Positions 63,398 to 64,000 of a stretch of 64,000 bases of DNA are shown here, piece after piece. The stretch covers positions 38,102 through 102,101 of the forward strand of contig JAOTON010001926.1 in NCBI GenBank assembly GCA_034440635.1. Reading direction: 5' to 3'. The first letter of the stretch is position 1, and each line of letters opens with the position of its first letter. This stretch comes from Lepas anatifera (Eukaryota > Arthropoda > Thecostraca > Lepadidae). The position numbers and the translations under genes are program-made. The notes under the pieces were generated by a model, which saw only the letters and a program-made list of their open reading frames with translations, searched no databases and was not told the origin of the DNA.

Positions 63398-64000
63398 TCA
63401 TGTCCAGCAGGACTCTAGCTGTCTCGGGGACGCCGGAAAAGAAAACAGGCATATCTCACGCTTTGTTATTCCTTCTCTTCGTGAATGATTTGTCATCTAT
63501 AATCTCTACAAACTCTTTGATGATTGCGATGACGTGAAAATTTTAGGTCAAATTGGCACCCACAATGACGTCATCAGGCTTCAAAATGACTCGGATGCGA
63601 TTGCGCACTGGACAGCGGACTGGAAGCTGAAGCTAAACGCATTAAAATGTATGAACATTCAAAAATACTCTAAACTGCAATTTCATCCCTTCATCTTACG
63701 AAATCAACGGCGAAATTCTGGAAAATGTCGACACCGTCAAAGAGATCTGGGCGTCATTCTGGACCAAAAACTCACTTTTCAGGCGCACATCAATTCCATA
63801 GTACTAAAAGGCAATAGGGCACTAGGCCTTTTCATTCCAGACCATCCCGATTAAGCTTCCCCCAACACAAACTGGACAAGCATGTGGCCGTATCCGTGTT
63901 CAACGCAATGTTCGGTCAATTCTTGAATGCTGCTCCGTCATTTGGGGCGGGACAGCAAAGAGTCGTCTCATTCGCGTGGAGAGGATTCAGCATAAATTTC
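63398..64000 (+). pseudogene. LINE copy 2, partial, runs off the window
   Basis: Aligns with 53937-54520 of the first LINE: GCTGTCTCGGGGACGCCGGA, ..GTGAATGATTTG, TTTGATGATTGCGATGACGT (FADD box damaged by a base loss), GACTGGAAGCTGAAGC, TCTGGACCAAAAACTCAC, GAATGCTGCTCCGTCATTTG. Substitutions and small indels break the frame. Confidence 0.88.

Overview
The window is from an animal nuclear genome, most likely a marine or other invertebrate; the species cannot be fixed from the sequence. The evidence is long introns with GT-AG sites, tRNA-derived SINEs, two Penelope-like retroelement (PLE) families with hammerhead ribozymes, a jockey/CR1-like LINE and dense families of short inverted-repeat DNA elements (MITEs). 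There are no operons, no bacterial gene density and no CRISPR. Most short open frames lie in repeats.

Host gene. One host gene is visible, on the + strand. Four phase-consistent exons (19514-19613, 20670-20812, 37289-37471, 39694-39797) join into the N-terminal ~176 residues of an SLC22-type organic ion transporter: TM1, the large extracellular loop with Cys and N-glycosylation sites, TM2, and the start of the MFS signature (G-x3-D-R). The rest of the gene is not found; it is presumably downstream. Tandem repeats that carry splicing signals adjoin three of these exons: a 29-bp CTAA(T/G) minisatellite before exon 1, duplicated exon-2 donors, and an exact 37-bp array of exon-4 donors.

Layout. 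0.2-1.7 kb is a ~0.7-kb tandem duplication. 2.4-18 kb holds elements bounded by TTAA (4.1-5.3, 7.8-8.7, 11.5-12.3, 14.8-16.8 kb), short MITEs, SINEs, and a 3.2-kb giant inverted repeat (14.15-17.37 kb) enclosing nested SINEs. 19.5-20.8 kb carries SLC22 exons 1-2. 22.7-26.3 kb and 41.8-45.4 kb are two opposite-strand copies of a 3.6-kb element whose ends are arrays of the TTCGCGAA palindrome. 27.3-31.7 kb is a GGCGCC-rich minisatellite with a ~192-bp higher-order period. 32.9-33.6 kb is a degenerate GGGGCCC minisatellite. 35.0-37.2 kb is a foldback element just upstream of exon 3. 39.7-40.4 kb holds exon 4 and its donor array. 45.4-49.4 kb is a PLE with a 5'-truncated inverted twin between (TA)n tracts. 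52.4-55.05 kb has MITEs and a decayed LINE. 55-61.5 kb has further TTAA and other MITEs. 61.5-63.2 kb is a second PLE remnant in inverted-twin form, and 63.4-64.0 kb is a second LINE copy running off the window.

Basis. Exon joins, repeat alignments and ribozyme folds were made by eye. No database search, aligner or folding program was run, so repeat boundaries are approximate (a few to tens of bases) and superfamily names are inference from termini and target sites.
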